NCBI GenBank assembly: GCA_965212245.1 | Contig: OZ243107.1 | Span: forward strand, 2,914,001-2,978,000 | From: CAKZNE01 sp040222435 | GTDB taxonomy: Bacteria; Bacteroidota; Bacteroidia; Flavobacteriales; Schleiferiaceae | Length of the DNA stretch: 64,000 bases | Direction: 5' to 3' | In this document: one piece after another, positions 1 through 9,239 of the stretch | Numbering within the stretch: the first letter of the stretch is position 1 | Layout: the number at the start of each line of letters is the position of its first letter | The notes under the pieces: generated by a model | What the model was told of the DNA's origin: nothing | The model's database searches: none | Seen by the model: the letters and a program-made list of their open reading frames with translations, nothing else | Translations under genes and position numbers: made by a program

Positions 1-310
1 TTTGATCATTGGCAACTACCGTATGTACATCAAAACCATATACGCTTACACCGTAATAGGTTAGATCATAATGATAATGAACAGCGGTTTTACTATGGAT
101 AACTTTGCCGGGCACCAGCTCAAAATTATCCGGCAATTTGAGTTCAGCTTTGGTGAAATCGAGTGGGTTTGCATTAAAAAGAGGTCTGTCAATGGCTATA
201 AGCTGATCAGTAGTAAGGGGAAAATTACCGGTTTGCTGCACAGCTTCTTTTTGTCCGTAAATGTATGGTGCCAAAAAAAGGCTCAGGGAAAGAAGGATTA
301 ATTTTTTCAT
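1..310 (-). CDS. Secreted protein, N-terminal part only (possible FTP-like propeptide)
   Basis: The frame opens with an ATG at 308-310 and runs off the left edge, giving the first 103 residues. Residues 1-19 form a signal peptide (MKK, then a leucine-rich core, ending near YGQ). The visible end contains HYHYDLTYYGVSVYG, which resembles the Q-x-Y-x-G-V-x-V-x-G core of fungalysin/thermolysin propeptide (FTP) domains. That would suggest a secreted metallopeptidase such as M4 or M36. This is inference from one short motif, because the catalytic part is outside the window. The start lies 10 bases after the yigZ stop, so it is probably the last visible member of the minus-strand run that begins at 4402. 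Confidence 0.6.
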   Translation of the reverse strand, partial: MKKLILLSLSLFLAPYIYGQKEAVQQTGNFPLTTDQLIAIDRPLFNANPLDFTKAELKLPDNFELVPGKVIHSKTAVHYHYDLTYYGVSVYGFDVHTVVANDQ

Positions 311-320
311 ACGAGTAAAA

Positions 321-929
321 TTACAAAATTGCCACTTCATGATAACTCTTAATTCGTTCAAGCACAGACTCTGCTCTGCTTTTGCGCACTCCAAGCGTAT
401 AGCCAGCATCGGTATGCATATCTTCTGAAATAATATCCAGTTCTTCATCTTTGATAAGGCGCATTATCTCATTAGTAAGTTTGTAGGGAAAGCGTATTTT
501 CACCGTTTCCGTTATATATTCTATACGTTTACGACTGTTCTTTAAGGCCAGGTCAGCCGCAGTTTTATAAGCGTTAACAAGACCTGATACTCCTAATTTG
601 GTTCCACCAAAATAACGAATCACAACTACCATAGCATTCCATACTTCGGCAGATTGGAGTTGGTTAAAAATGGGCATACCTGCTGAATTATTGGGTTCTC
701 CATCATCATTAGCCCTGATCTGAGGGTCTTCAGGCTCAATGCGGTATGCAAAGCAGTGGTGCCGTGCATCAAAATATTGCTTTTTGAGTTGATCCAGTTG
801 TTCTTTGGCTTCTTCAACTGATGATACGGGTAGAGCAAAGCCCAGAAACTTGCTTCCCCGGTCTTTAAACTCACCTTCACCTTTGGTTTGAAGGGCGTTA
901 AAAAAATCTTCTTTTATAGGTTCCTGCAT
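321..929 (-). CDS. yigZ: YigZ/IMPACT family protein
   Basis: A 202-residue protein of the YigZ/IMPACT family, the usual full length. The family hallmarks are present: ARHHCFAYRI near residue 55, NDDGEPNNSAGMPI near 74, and VVIRYFGGTKLGVSGLV near 101. The C-terminal third fits the small ferredoxin-like DUF1949 domain. Eukaryotic IMPACT inhibits Gcn2. The role of the bacterial members is not settled, although translation or nucleic acid binding has been proposed. It follows the EamA permease gene by 5 bases, so the two are probably cotranscribed. Confidence 0.9.
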   Translation of the reverse strand: MQEPIKEDFFNALQTKGEGEFKDRGSKFLGFALPVSSVEEAKEQLDQLKKQYFDARHHCFAYRIEPEDPQIRANDDGEPNNSAGMPIFNQLQSAEVWNAMVVVIRYFGGTKLGVSGLVNAYKTAADLALKNSRKRIEYITETVKIRFPYKLTNEIMRLIKDEELDIISEDMHTDAGYTLGVRKSRAESVLERIKSYHEVAIL

Positions 930-934
930 AAATG

Positions 935-1807
935 CTAAAAGAAATTATCAAAGGCTATGAGCGCAATGGCTGCGAAAGAAAGCAATATGCCTGCAATATT
1001 CTTGCCGCTCAAATGCTCCTTAAAACCAAAATAGGCTATTAAAGCGGATAGCGCTACAATGCCCACGTTATTGATTGGAAATACTACCGATGTTTCAATG
1101 CCTTTATATTCCAGTGCTCTTAGAAGGAAATAAATAGAACCGTAGTTGGGTATACCCAGTGCTATTCCTGCCCATATACTTCTTAAATTCCATTGTACTT
1201 TTTGGCGGTAGGTTTGCACAACCAGTAAAATTAAACCTATCAAACCGGCCATCCCAAAAATAGAAGATGCAAATATGCTTTGTTGGTAAAATGGTACGAT
1301 TTCCTGCTGGTTGTGTTTAATAAATACATCCATACACCCGCTGGCAATGAACAGAAAAACCGGTAACCAGGCATAAGCTGGCTTTTTTTCAGTCTTTTCT
1401 TTCTTTCGGGTGGCTAGGTATACAGCCAACAAAGCCATTATAATTCCTGCTGCCTTGGTAAAGGAAAGTTCTTCCCTGTAATATATAATACCGTACAGCA
1501 CAGGTATAATCAGAGACATCTTAACCGCTACAGATACCACGGACACCCCTATTTTTTGTGAAACAAAAGCCATGATTTGAAAGAGCGTAATAAACAGAAA
1601 GCCCAGAATCACCACACTGCTGAACCAGGGTTGCTGAGTGGTATGCCAGGGCAGTATCTCGAAGTTATGGTCAAAACCACCTACCAGGTAAGCAATTATG
1701 TAATTAACCACAATGGCCAGCAGGTTATCTACTCTCCAGCGGTCAAAAAGTTTGAAGAGCACAAAGATAAGAGTAGAGCAAATTACACTAAGCAATAACC
1801 AGCTCAT
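935..1807 (-). CDS. EamA/DMT-superfamily permease
   Basis: A 290-residue, very hydrophobic protein with about ten predicted transmembrane helices in two halves, as in drug/metabolite (EamA) transporters. A short charged loop (TRKKEKTEKK near residue 133) separates the halves, consistent with the inner side of the membrane. The substrate cannot be read from sequence. Its ATG overlaps the ribD stop by 4 bases, which indicates translational coupling with the upstream gene. Confidence 0.85.
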   Translation of the reverse strand: MSWLLLSVICSTLIFVLFKLFDRWRVDNLLAIVVNYIIAYLVGGFDHNFEILPWHTTQQPWFSSVVILGFLFITLFQIMAFVSQKIGVSVVSVAVKMSLIIPVLYGIIYYREELSFTKAAGIIMALLAVYLATRKKEKTEKKPAYAWLPVFLFIASGCMDVFIKHNQQEIVPFYQQSIFASSIFGMAGLIGLILLVVQTYRQKVQWNLRSIWAGIALGIPNYGSIYFLLRALEYKGIETSVVFPINNVGIVALSALIAYFGFKEHLSGKNIAGILLSFAAIALIAFDNFF

Positions 1808-2841
1808 CTATTGTATATTATTTGAAGATGATCCGGCCCCAGGCAGCTATCTGTAACTGGCGAGCCTGATACAGTTGGTGCTTTAAGCCCCTGTTTGAAA
1901 AATGTAGTTCCTGTCCATATACGGGCTTCATCCCATATATTGAGGCTAATGAACTTTTGCAGTGTAAAGGCCCCACCTTCTACCAGTATTGAAGTGAGAT
2001 TGTGAGTATAGCAGTGTTCAAGTATCTGTGGTATTACGGGAAGGTTTTCCAGAAGCTTTATATAATCAGCCGGGCCGCTGCTTCCGGATTTGGAAAAATT
2101 AAAAATCAAAGTGGAAGCATCTCCATTAAAGAGTTTATGATTGTTTGGCACTTTTAATTCAGGATCAATCAACAGCCTTACCGGATTTTCACCTTTCACT
2201 TCTCTAACGGTAAGGGATGGATTGTCATTTAAAGCGGTTTGAGCGCCTACTAATATAGCGTCTTCCTGGGCCCGCCATTGATGTACCAGTATTTTAGCTT
2301 CTTTACCCGTAATCCAATTGGGACCGGTTTCCAGATTTTTACGCTCTTTATCCAGAAAGCCATCACGAGATTGAGCCCACTTTAAAATAATGTAAGGTCT
2401 TTTTTGCCGATGGAATGTAAAGAAGCGTTTGTTCAGGTTACGGGACTCCTCAGGGAGAATGTTTTCAATGACCTCAATCCCAGCCTTACGCATTTTGGCC
2501 ACACCTTTACCATTAACCTCTTCAAAAGGGTCGCCACTGCCTATTACCACTCTGGCAATTTGTTTTTCAATAATAAGGTCAGAGCAGGGAGGAGTACGTC
2601 CGTAATGTGCGCAGGGTTCCAGGTTTACATATAATGTAGATGCTCTTAAAAGTTCATCAGTTTCAACGGAGCGGATGGCCATCACCTCGGCATGAGGTTC
2701 ACCGGCTTTATGGTGCCAACCTTCACCAATGATCTTTCCATTATGAACAATTATGCTACCTACCAATGGATTGGGCGAGCTTGTACCTAGCCCGTTCCGG
2801 GCCAGTTGTATACACCTTTGCATATAATACGCATGCTCCAT
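1804..2841 (-). CDS. ribD: Bifunctional riboflavin biosynthesis deaminase/reductase
   Basis: Carries out two steps of riboflavin synthesis: deamination of the GTP-derived diaminopyrimidine, then NADPH-dependent reduction of its ribosyl side chain. The N-terminal deaminase has the zinc site HAE (50-52) and PCAHYGRTPPC (76-86). The C-terminal reductase spans about 145-345 and ends with the typical LVEGGAFTLQKFI segment. The length of 345 is slightly short but complete. No other rib genes are in the window and I saw no FMN riboswitch upstream. The MFS gene stops 16 bases before this start and the EamA gene overlaps its end, so it sits inside an operon. Confidence 0.95.
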   Translation of the reverse strand: MEHAYYMQRCIQLARNGLGTSSPNPLVGSIIVHNGKIIGEGWHHKAGEPHAEVMAIRSVETDELLRASTLYVNLEPCAHYGRTPPCSDLIIEKQIARVVIGSGDPFEEVNGKGVAKMRKAGIEVIENILPEESRNLNKRFFTFHRQKRPYIILKWAQSRDGFLDKERKNLETGPNWITGKEAKILVHQWRAQEDAILVGAQTALNDNPSLTVREVKGENPVRLLIDPELKVPNNHKLFNGDASTLIFNFSKSGSSGPADYIKLLENLPVIPQILEHCYTHNLTSILVEGGAFTLQKFISLNIWDEARIWTGTTFFKQGLKAPTVSGSPVTDSCLGPDHLQIIYNR

Positions 2842-2857
2842 GCCGCAAAAATAGGCT

Positions 2858-4402
2858 TTAATCTAAACGCACGGGCTTTGGTTTGCCGCTGATCATTCGC
2901 CAGGAGATCAAGGCTCCGATAAAGCAAAGTACAGCGGCAATACTACATAACAGGTTAAAGGTGTTCAAAAAACTGAAGCGTACTTTTTGAGAAACGGCAG
3001 ATTGCAATGACCCGGACCAATCCGCAGGAGCACTGGCCTCGGCTAACTTCCCCGACTCGGTTTCCATAATTTTCATTTGCTCCGCACTAAGGGAAAGGTT
3101 TGCCAGGCTTTGTATAAAATCCGTTTGAAAGTAGAGCAAGGCAAACGCACCAAGTACCGCCAGTATTAAAACATTAGCCAAACGGGAAACCGTATTATTG
3201 ACACCGCTGGCAATACCGGCATTAGAGTTGGTTACACAATTCATAACGGCCGTGGTAAGGGGCACTACGGTTATCCCCATTCCAACGCCTCCCAAGGCAA
3301 GAGCTGGAAAAAAAGTGGTCCAGAAATCCGTAAAACCATTGGTGAGCCCTATCCGGCTCAAAAGCAAAAAAGAGATGCCGGTAAGTATCGGGCCTATAAT
3401 TAGAGGTTTTTTGGCGCCTGCTTTATCAGTCCAGCTGCCAGCGGTGCGTGCCAGCAAAGCAATGAGAATACCGAAGGGTAAAATAGCCAAACCGGCCATT
3501 TTTTCAGCGTAGCCCTGTACTTGAATAAGGTTGAGGGGTATGAAAAAGAGCACCAGGCTTAGGGCACCGTATACAAAAAGTGTCATAAGATTAGCCCCTG
3601 AAAAAGTAGAAGAACTAAATAATTCGAGTGGTAACATGGGATGCTCTGCTTTTTTTTCCCAGCGGATAAAAGCAACCAGAAAAGCCAGACCCAATAAAAT
3701 GCTAAGCCATATCCACCAGGTGTTAAAGCCTTTTTCTGAGGCTTCTACAAAACCCAGGATAATTCCGCAAAGTGCCAATACTGAAAAAAAGCCGCCTCTC
3801 CAATCCGGCTTAATGCGGGTGTCAATAGCCGTTTCCTTTACCTTGAACCATAACAGTAAAAGGCTGCATAATCCCAGCGGTATATTAATGAAGAATATAA
3901 GGCGCCACAAACCTTCCCCTGCCAGGTAACCACCCAGCACCGGCCCAAAAATAGTGGTAAATGCACTAAACATACTCCAGGTGCCAATGGCTTTTCCCCT
4001 TTCGCTTTGGGGGAATGAAGCCGTAATAAGAGCCAGGCTTCCCGGAACCATGAGGGCTCCGCCAATCCCTTGCAGACAGCGGGCAATAATCAGAAAACCA
4101 CCAGAAGGAGACAGCCCACAAACCACACTGAATAAAGTGAATAACAGTATTCCAAGGCTGAAGACCTTCTTTTTTCCATACACATCGCCCAATGAACCCC
4201 CAATTAGAATGAGGGCTGCCAAAAAAAGCGTGTAGCCATTAACTACCCAGAGAAGCTGTGAGCCGGTAAGTTCAAGGCTGCGCTGCAATACGGGAAGGGC
4301 TACGTTGAGGGCAGTACTATCAATAAATGCCATACTGGAGGCCAGGATGGATGAGATCAGAATGAGTTTTTTTTCAGTGCTACCTGCCTTTTCTTTTACC
4401 AT
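2858..4402 (-). CDS. DHA2-family MFS drug/metabolite exporter (EmrB/QacA type)
   Basis: A 514-residue major facilitator protein with about 14 transmembrane helices. The motif A-like GGSLGDVYGKKKV follows helix 2. The helix-5 region contains VFGPVLGGYLAGEG-like residues, the antiporter motif C of proton-driven exporters. The N-terminus (SSILASSMAFIDSTALNVALP) is typical of DHA2 members. The substrate is unknown. It is the first gene of the minus-strand run that continues into ribD. The 222-base gap upstream contains a terminator-like hairpin. Confidence 0.88.
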   Translation of the reverse strand: MVKEKAGSTEKKLILISSILASSMAFIDSTALNVALPVLQRSLELTGSQLLWVVNGYTLFLAALILIGGSLGDVYGKKKVFSLGILLFTLFSVVCGLSPSGGFLIIARCLQGIGGALMVPGSLALITASFPQSERGKAIGTWSMFSAFTTIFGPVLGGYLAGEGLWRLIFFINIPLGLCSLLLLWFKVKETAIDTRIKPDWRGGFFSVLALCGIILGFVEASEKGFNTWWIWLSILLGLAFLVAFIRWEKKAEHPMLPLELFSSSTFSGANLMTLFVYGALSLVLFFIPLNLIQVQGYAEKMAGLAILPFGILIALLARTAGSWTDKAGAKKPLIIGPILTGISFLLLSRIGLTNGFTDFWTTFFPALALGGVGMGITVVPLTTAVMNCVTNSNAGIASGVNNTVSRLANVLILAVLGAFALLYFQTDFIQSLANLSLSAEQMKIMETESGKLAEASAPADWSGSLQSAVSQKVRFSFLNTFNLLCSIAAVLCFIGALISWRMISGKPKPVRLD

Positions 4403-4446
4403 AAACTAAAGATAAGTATTAGCTAACGAGGCAGGTATTAAAATTG

Positions 4447-4473
4447 GAAAGCCCCATTTAGAACGGGGCTTTC
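4447..4473 (-). terminator. Terminator-like hairpin
   Basis: A perfect 9-base stem (GAAAGCCCC / GGGGCTTTC) with a 9-base loop. On the minus strand it is followed by an A/T-rich tract (CAATTTTAAT), not a clean T-run. It lies about 150 bases beyond the end of the gene at 4625-5362 and just upstream of the MFS gene, so it could insulate the two. Confidence 0.5.
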
Positions 4474-4624
4474 GCTTAACACATCAAGGGAGGAAAACGT
4501 GTGTTTTTAATTATAAACGAATGAAGTCTATAATTGTATTTTTAAATCTTTAAGCAAGTATAAGCACGCCCAAAGGCTTCTACAAGCGATACTCCCGAAC
4601 TTTTTAGTGAACGGCCTTTTTTTT

Positions 4625-5362
4625 TTAGTCAAACTGATTCAGGAAGTTTTCAAGCTCCGATTCACGGACATATTCAGCATAGCAATGCTGCACGGAACGC
4701 AAAAACTCATAATCATTCATAGAGCGCATCCGCACCGGGGCATATTTACAGTAAAACATAAATGCCTCTAACTCTTCCAGACTAAGACCGGTAAGGTTTA
4801 CCACACTCTGGCGGTTATTATTCTCTTCCAGTTTTTCACGATAGGCCTCTTCTGCCCGAAGCTGTGCCAGCATACGTAATTGCCTGGGCTTGGAGCCAAA
4901 AAGATTGTATAGGAATTCCGCAGGGTTTTGCGGGCCGGCCTCTATAATACGTCCATCTTTATTTTCAAGATCACTGGACTGTGGTCCACGCGGAGGAGCC
5001 AGTTCAATGGCTCTGTCTTCGTTGCTGGTTAATTTATAGGTAAAAATGCTAACCTCACTCAATAGGAAGTTCTGTTCTTTCATATTGACAAGCACTTGGT
5101 TTAGGGCCGTGGTGGAATCACTGTATATAAAGTAATAGTATTGATAGGCAATGTTTGAAAAAACAATGGTATCACCCCAATTAAGGTTAATGCTGAACCT
5201 TCCCTGGGCATCAGTTAAAGTGCCCTTTAGGCTACGTTTATTAATTACATGTACTTCAGGAATAGGAGCCTTAGCCTCGTTATCAATTACCCAGCCGCTT
5301 AGTTGCTGAGCATTCAGAGCAAGCGTACCCAATAGAAAAACACAAAAAAAGAAAGTACGCAT
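4625..5362 (-). CDS. Secreted protein with CarboxypepD-regulatory-like domain
   Basis: I place the start at the ATG of MRTFFFCVFLLG, which gives a clean signal peptide ending near ALNAQQ. An in-frame ATG five codons upstream (5375-5377) is possible. About residues 20-105 form a carboxypeptidase-regulatory-like beta-sandwich, with the usual G-x-V-x-D...P-x-V and TDAQGRFSI pattern. The remaining 140 residues are mostly helical, charged and unfamiliar. In Bacteroidota such domains usually precede TonB-dependent receptors, but no receptor barrel follows here, so this is a stand-alone periplasmic or outer-membrane-associated protein. Function unknown. Confidence 0.75.
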   Translation of the reverse strand: MRTFFFCVFLLGTLALNAQQLSGWVIDNEAKAPIPEVHVINKRSLKGTLTDAQGRFSINLNWGDTIVFSNIAYQYYYFIYSDSTTALNQVLVNMKEQNFLLSEVSIFTYKLTSNEDRAIELAPPRGPQSSDLENKDGRIIEAGPQNPAEFLYNLFGSKPRQLRMLAQLRAEEAYREKLEENNNRQSVVNLTGLSLEELEAFMFYCKYAPVRMRSMNDYEFLRSVQHCYAEYVRESELENFLNQFD

Positions 5363-5457
5363 AAGCAGTTGCTCCATCTCAATTATCTTTGAACCCGCAA
5401 AGTAAACGACTTTGCCTTATAATTATTGAACTCATTATAATAGAATAGTATAAACCT

Positions 5458-7152
5458 ATGTCAGACGACAAGAAAGTAATTTTTTCCATGAGCGGGGTAA
5501 GCAAAACATATCCTGCTTCCAACAAGACCATTCTTAAAAATATTTACCTGAGCTTTTTCTACGGGGCCAAAATTGGTATCCTGGGTTTAAACGGTTCAGG
5601 GAAATCTACCTTATTAAAGATTATAGCCGGTGTAGAAAAGAACTACCAGGGTGATGTGGTTTTTTCACCGGGTTATTCAGTGGGTTACCTGGAACAGGAA
5701 CCACAGCTGGATGAATCCAAGACAGTTATGGAGGTGGTAAAAGAAGGAGCAAAGGAGATTGTAGATATCCTGGATGAGTATAATAAGATCAATGATGATT
5801 TTGGTTTGCCGGAGGTATATGAGAACCCCGATAAGATGGAAAAACTGATGGCCCGCCAGGCGGAGTTGCAGGATCGTATTGATGCTACTAATGCCTGGGA
5901 ACTGGAAACAACCCTGAACCGCGCTATGGACGCTCTGCGTTGTGCTGATCCGGATACCCCGGTTAAAGTATTGAGTGGTGGTGAGAAAAGGCGTGTGGCA
6001 CTGTGCCGCCTCCTGATACAGCAACCGGATATCCTTTTACTGGATGAGCCTACCAACCACCTGGATGCCGAATCGGTCTTATGGCTGGAACAACATTTAC
6101 AGCAGTACAAAGGCACGGTAATAGCCGTAACGCATGACCGTTATTTTTTGGATAATGTGGCTGGTTGGATATTGGAACTGGATCGCGGAGAGGGTATTCC
6201 CTGGAAAGGGAATTACTCCAGCTGGCTGGATCAGAAATCCAAGCGTTTAGAAAAGGAAGAAAAGCAGGCCAGCAAACGCAGAAAAACTCTGGAACGCGAG
6301 TTGGAATGGGTGCGTATGGGTAGCAAAGGCCGCCAGGCCAAAGGGAAAGCCCGTTTAAATAATTACCAGGCCATGCTAAATCAGGAGCAGAAGGAAAAAG
6401 AAGATAAACTGGAAATATTCATTCCCAATGGCCCACGTTTAGGCACCAATGTAATTGAGGCTAAAAGTGTAAAAAAAGCTTTTGGCGATAAATTGCTGTA
6501 TGAAGATCTGAACTTTAACCTTCCCCCGGCTGGTATAGTGGGGATTATAGGACCTAATGGTGCCGGTAAAACCACCATTTTCCGAATGATCATGGAGCAG
6601 GAACAACCGGATGCCGGAAGCTTTGAAGTGGGTGAAACGGTAAAGATATCGTATGTGGATCAGTCCCATGAAAAGCTTAAAGATGAAAAAACCATTTATG
6701 AGATTGTAAGCGAAGGCAATGAAGAAATAGACCTGGGAGGGCGTAAGATCAACGCCCGGGCATACCTTAGCCGCTTTAACTTTGCCGGGGGAGATCAGCA
6801 GAAGAATATAGGCGTACTGTCAGGAGGAGAGCGTAACCGCTTGCATTTGGCTATGGCATTAAAAGAGGGAGGTAATGTATTACTACTGGATGAGCCTACC
6901 AATGATCTGGATGTAAATACCCTACGTGCCCTGGAAGAAGCTCTGGAGAATTTTGCCGGATGTGCTGTGATCATCTCTCACGACAGGTGGTTCCTGGACA
7001 GGGTATGTACTCATATTCTGGCCTTTGAAGGTGATTCTCAGGTGTATTATTTTGAAGGTGGTTTTTCCGATTATGAAGAGAATAAGCGCAAGCGTTTGGG
7101 CGATGTGGAACCCACCCGTGTGAGGTATAAGAAGTTAATGAAAGAAGGGTAG
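5458..7152 (+). CDS. ettA: ABC-F translational throttle ATPase, EttA type
   Basis: A 564-residue soluble protein with two ABC ATPase domains and no membrane segments, as in ABC-F factors that bind the ribosomal E site. Domain 1 has Walker A GLNGSGKS (43-50), signature LSGGEKRR and LLLDEPTNHLD. Domain 2 has GPNGAGKTT, LSGGERNR and LLLDEPTNDLD. Between them lies the basic helical linker (KRLEKEEKQASKRRKTLERE, then RMGSKGRQAKGKARL) that is conserved in EttA. The C-terminal FEGGFSDYEENKRKRLG is also EttA-like. In E. coli EttA gates translation according to ATP/ADP. It is transcribed alone, converging on rho. Confidence 0.93.
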   Translation: MSDDKKVIFSMSGVSKTYPASNKTILKNIYLSFFYGAKIGILGLNGSGKSTLLKIIAGVEKNYQGDVVFSPGYSVGYLEQEPQLDESKTVMEVVKEGAKEIVDILDEYNKINDDFGLPEVYENPDKMEKLMARQAELQDRIDATNAWELETTLNRAMDALRCADPDTPVKVLSGGEKRRVALCRLLIQQPDILLLDEPTNHLDAESVLWLEQHLQQYKGTVIAVTHDRYFLDNVAGWILELDRGEGIPWKGNYSSWLDQKSKRLEKEEKQASKRRKTLERELEWVRMGSKGRQAKGKARLNNYQAMLNQEQKEKEDKLEIFIPNGPRLGTNVIEAKSVKKAFGDKLLYEDLNFNLPPAGIVGIIGPNGAGKTTIFRMIMEQEQPDAGSFEVGETVKISYVDQSHEKLKDEKTIYEIVSEGNEEIDLGGRKINARAYLSRFNFAGGDQQKNIGVLSGGERNRLHLAMALKEGGNVLLLDEPTNDLDVNTLRALEEALENFAGCAVIISHDRWFLDRVCTHILAFEGDSQVYYFEGGFSDYEENKRKRLGDVEPTRVRYKKLMKEG

Positions 7153-7287
7153 AAGTTTTAAATCTCAAGTGAAGGGAAGTTTCATTTTAACGGATACCAG
7201 GGACAGGTTTACACAGCAAGGAGTCCTGTACAATAACTTAAGAGAGGAATACCCATATGAAAATGAGCTTTTAGAAAATCAGATAAT

Positions 7288-7316
7288 AAAAAAACCCGCC
7301 ACTGGCGGGTTTTTTT
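7288..7316. terminator. Bidirectional intrinsic terminator between ettA and rho
   Basis: AAAAAAACCCGCC, loop ACT, GGCGGGTTTTTTT: a 13-base stem with T-runs on both strands, placed between two convergent genes. Confidence 0.9.
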
Positions 7317-7341
7317 ATCTAATCTATGATTCATATCCCGT

Positions 7342-9030
7342 TTAACCGTTCATGCTAACTAGGAATTCTGCATTATCCTGTGTACGGTTCATGCGGTCAT
7401 GTAAAAACTCCATGGCCTCCACGGCATTCATATCAGCAAGATGGCGTCTGAGTATCCACATACGTTGCAGTACATCTTTATCCAGCAACAGATCTTCCTT
7501 ACGGGTGCCGGAAGAAATAAGGTCAATAGCCGGCCATATCCTGCGGTTGGCAATTTTACGATCCAGCTGCATTTCCATATTACCGGTTCCTTTAAATTCT
7601 TCAAAGATCACCTCGTCCATTTTGGAACCTGTATCAATAAGTGCCGTAGCCAAAATGGTTAATGAACCCCCATTTTCAATATTACGGGCGGCTCCAAAAA
7701 AGCGCTTGGGCTTATGTAAAGCATTGGCATCCACACCACCGGAAAGTACTTTTCCTGAGGCCGGAGATACAGTGTTGTAGGCCCGGGCCAAACGGGTAAT
7801 ACTATCCAGTAAAATGATCACGTCATGGCCACATTCCGTAAGACGCTTCGCTTTTTCCAATACAATATTGGCCACTTTTACATGGCGGTCAGCCGGTTCG
7901 TCAAAAGTAGAAGCTACCACCTCCGCATTTACACTGCGCTGCATATCCGTAACCTCCTCAGGGCGCTCATCGATCAATAAAATGATCATGTAAGCTTCCG
8001 GATGATTGGCCGCAATGGCGTTGGCTACTTCTTTTAATAAAGTGGTTTTACCGGTTTTAGGCTGCGCTACAATTAAACCGCGCTGGCCTTTACCAATAGG
8101 AGAAAAGAGGTCAATAGTACGGGTACTCAGCGTAGCACGCTTGTCTGTAATATTGAATTTTTCCTGAGGGAAAAGCGGAGTAAGGTGTTCAAAAGCCACC
8201 CGGTCACGTATCCAATCGGGTTCACGCCCGTTTATCTTTTCTACCTTAACCAATGGGAAATACTTTTCACCTTCTTTAGGTGGGCGTATCTGCCCACGAA
8301 CATTATCACCGGTTTTTAAACCAAATAACTTGATTTGCGACTGCGAGAGGTAAATATCATCCGGTGAGTTCAGGTAATTGTAATCACTGGATCGTAAGAA
8401 ACCATATCCGTCCGGCATAATTTCCAGTACACCTTCACTTATAATAATCCCGTCAAACTCATATTCACGGTTTTTCTGGTTTTGATGACGGTTCCCATTT
8501 CCATGAGTGTTACCATTATTACCCTGATCTTTGGTATCGTTATTTGAATGGCGTGAATTGGTGCGATTCTGGCCTTGATTACGTTGATGAGAAGAACCTC
8601 CACTATTTTTGCGATCGTTATCCGGTTTACCGGAATTATCCTTGGAAGATTGATCTTCATCCTTACTATTCTTAGCCGGATCACTTTTCTTAGGATTGTC
8701 TGGTAAAGATCTTACCTTATCCTGGTTTGATTTGCTGCGGGGTTGACGCTGACGCTCCTGTGGTTTGTTTTCTTTGGCCGACTCATTGCTCTTAGTGGAG
8801 CCTTTAGCTGGAGCCGGGGTATTGTCTTTTTCTTTTGTGTTGTCTTTTTCCGCATCAGGTGCAGATGCCTTGGCAGCCTGAATAGATTCAGGATTTACAG
8901 CTTGATGATCCAGTATTTTATAAACTAACTCTTGTTTTTTAAGAGTCTTGAATTTAGGAACGTTTGCCTTTTCTGCTACTTCCTTAAGCTCAGGAAGTTT
9001 CATGGCTTTCAATTGATTGATGTCGTACAT
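7342..9030 (-). CDS. rho: Transcription termination factor Rho with long polar insert
   Basis: A hexameric RNA helicase that ends transcription. Residues 1-45 are the Rho_N helical domain. Residues about 190-270 form the RNA-binding cold-shock-like domain (GYGFLRSSDYNYL...DDIYLS). The ATPase core follows, with Walker A AQPKTGKTT (322-330) and LLIDERPEEVTDM. Between them, residues about 45-188 are a low-complexity segment rich in N, K, S, D, G and Q with no hydrophobic core. E. coli Rho (419 residues) lacks it; long inserts at this place are known in Bacteroidota and Actinobacteria and can alter RNA binding or assembly. It stands alone, ending at the terminator shared with ettA. Confidence 0.96.
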   Translation of the reverse strand: MYDINQLKAMKLPELKEVAEKANVPKFKTLKKQELVYKILDHQAVNPESIQAAKASAPDAEKDNTKEKDNTPAPAKGSTKSNESAKENKPQERQRQPRSKSNQDKVRSLPDNPKKSDPAKNSKDEDQSSKDNSGKPDNDRKNSGGSSHQRNQGQNRTNSRHSNNDTKDQGNNGNTHGNGNRHQNQKNREYEFDGIIISEGVLEIMPDGYGFLRSSDYNYLNSPDDIYLSQSQIKLFGLKTGDNVRGQIRPPKEGEKYFPLVKVEKINGREPDWIRDRVAFEHLTPLFPQEKFNITDKRATLSTRTIDLFSPIGKGQRGLIVAQPKTGKTTLLKEVANAIAANHPEAYMIILLIDERPEEVTDMQRSVNAEVVASTFDEPADRHVKVANIVLEKAKRLTECGHDVIILLDSITRLARAYNTVSPASGKVLSGGVDANALHKPKRFFGAARNIENGGSLTILATALIDTGSKMDEVIFEEFKGTGNMEMQLDRKIANRRIWPAIDLISSGTRKEDLLLDKDVLQRMWILRRHLADMNAVEAMEFLHDRMNRTQDNAEFLVSMNG

Positions 9031-9239
9031 CGAAACTAATGTATTAAGTAAATAAGTTTTTTGAGAACTAGGGGGTTAAATTCCAGAGGACTAAAATGTA
9101 GTGCTTTATTTAAATGCCTCCTGAAAGTAAACGAAGAGGCGGGGGTTGCAGATGTTGCTCAGCAATATTACGAATTATTCAAGAATACGAATAATTTTAA
9201 ATGAAATTTTCCCAATTTTGGCCCAAATTATACAAAGAA

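Noticed and set aside
3198..4235. Open plus-strand frames opposite the MFS exporter
   Set aside because: They are antisense shadows of a clear membrane protein gene with no recognisable domains.
2842..4624. FMN riboswitch controlling ribD
   Set aside because: No RFN-type conserved blocks were seen; ribD sits inside an operon behind the MFS gene.
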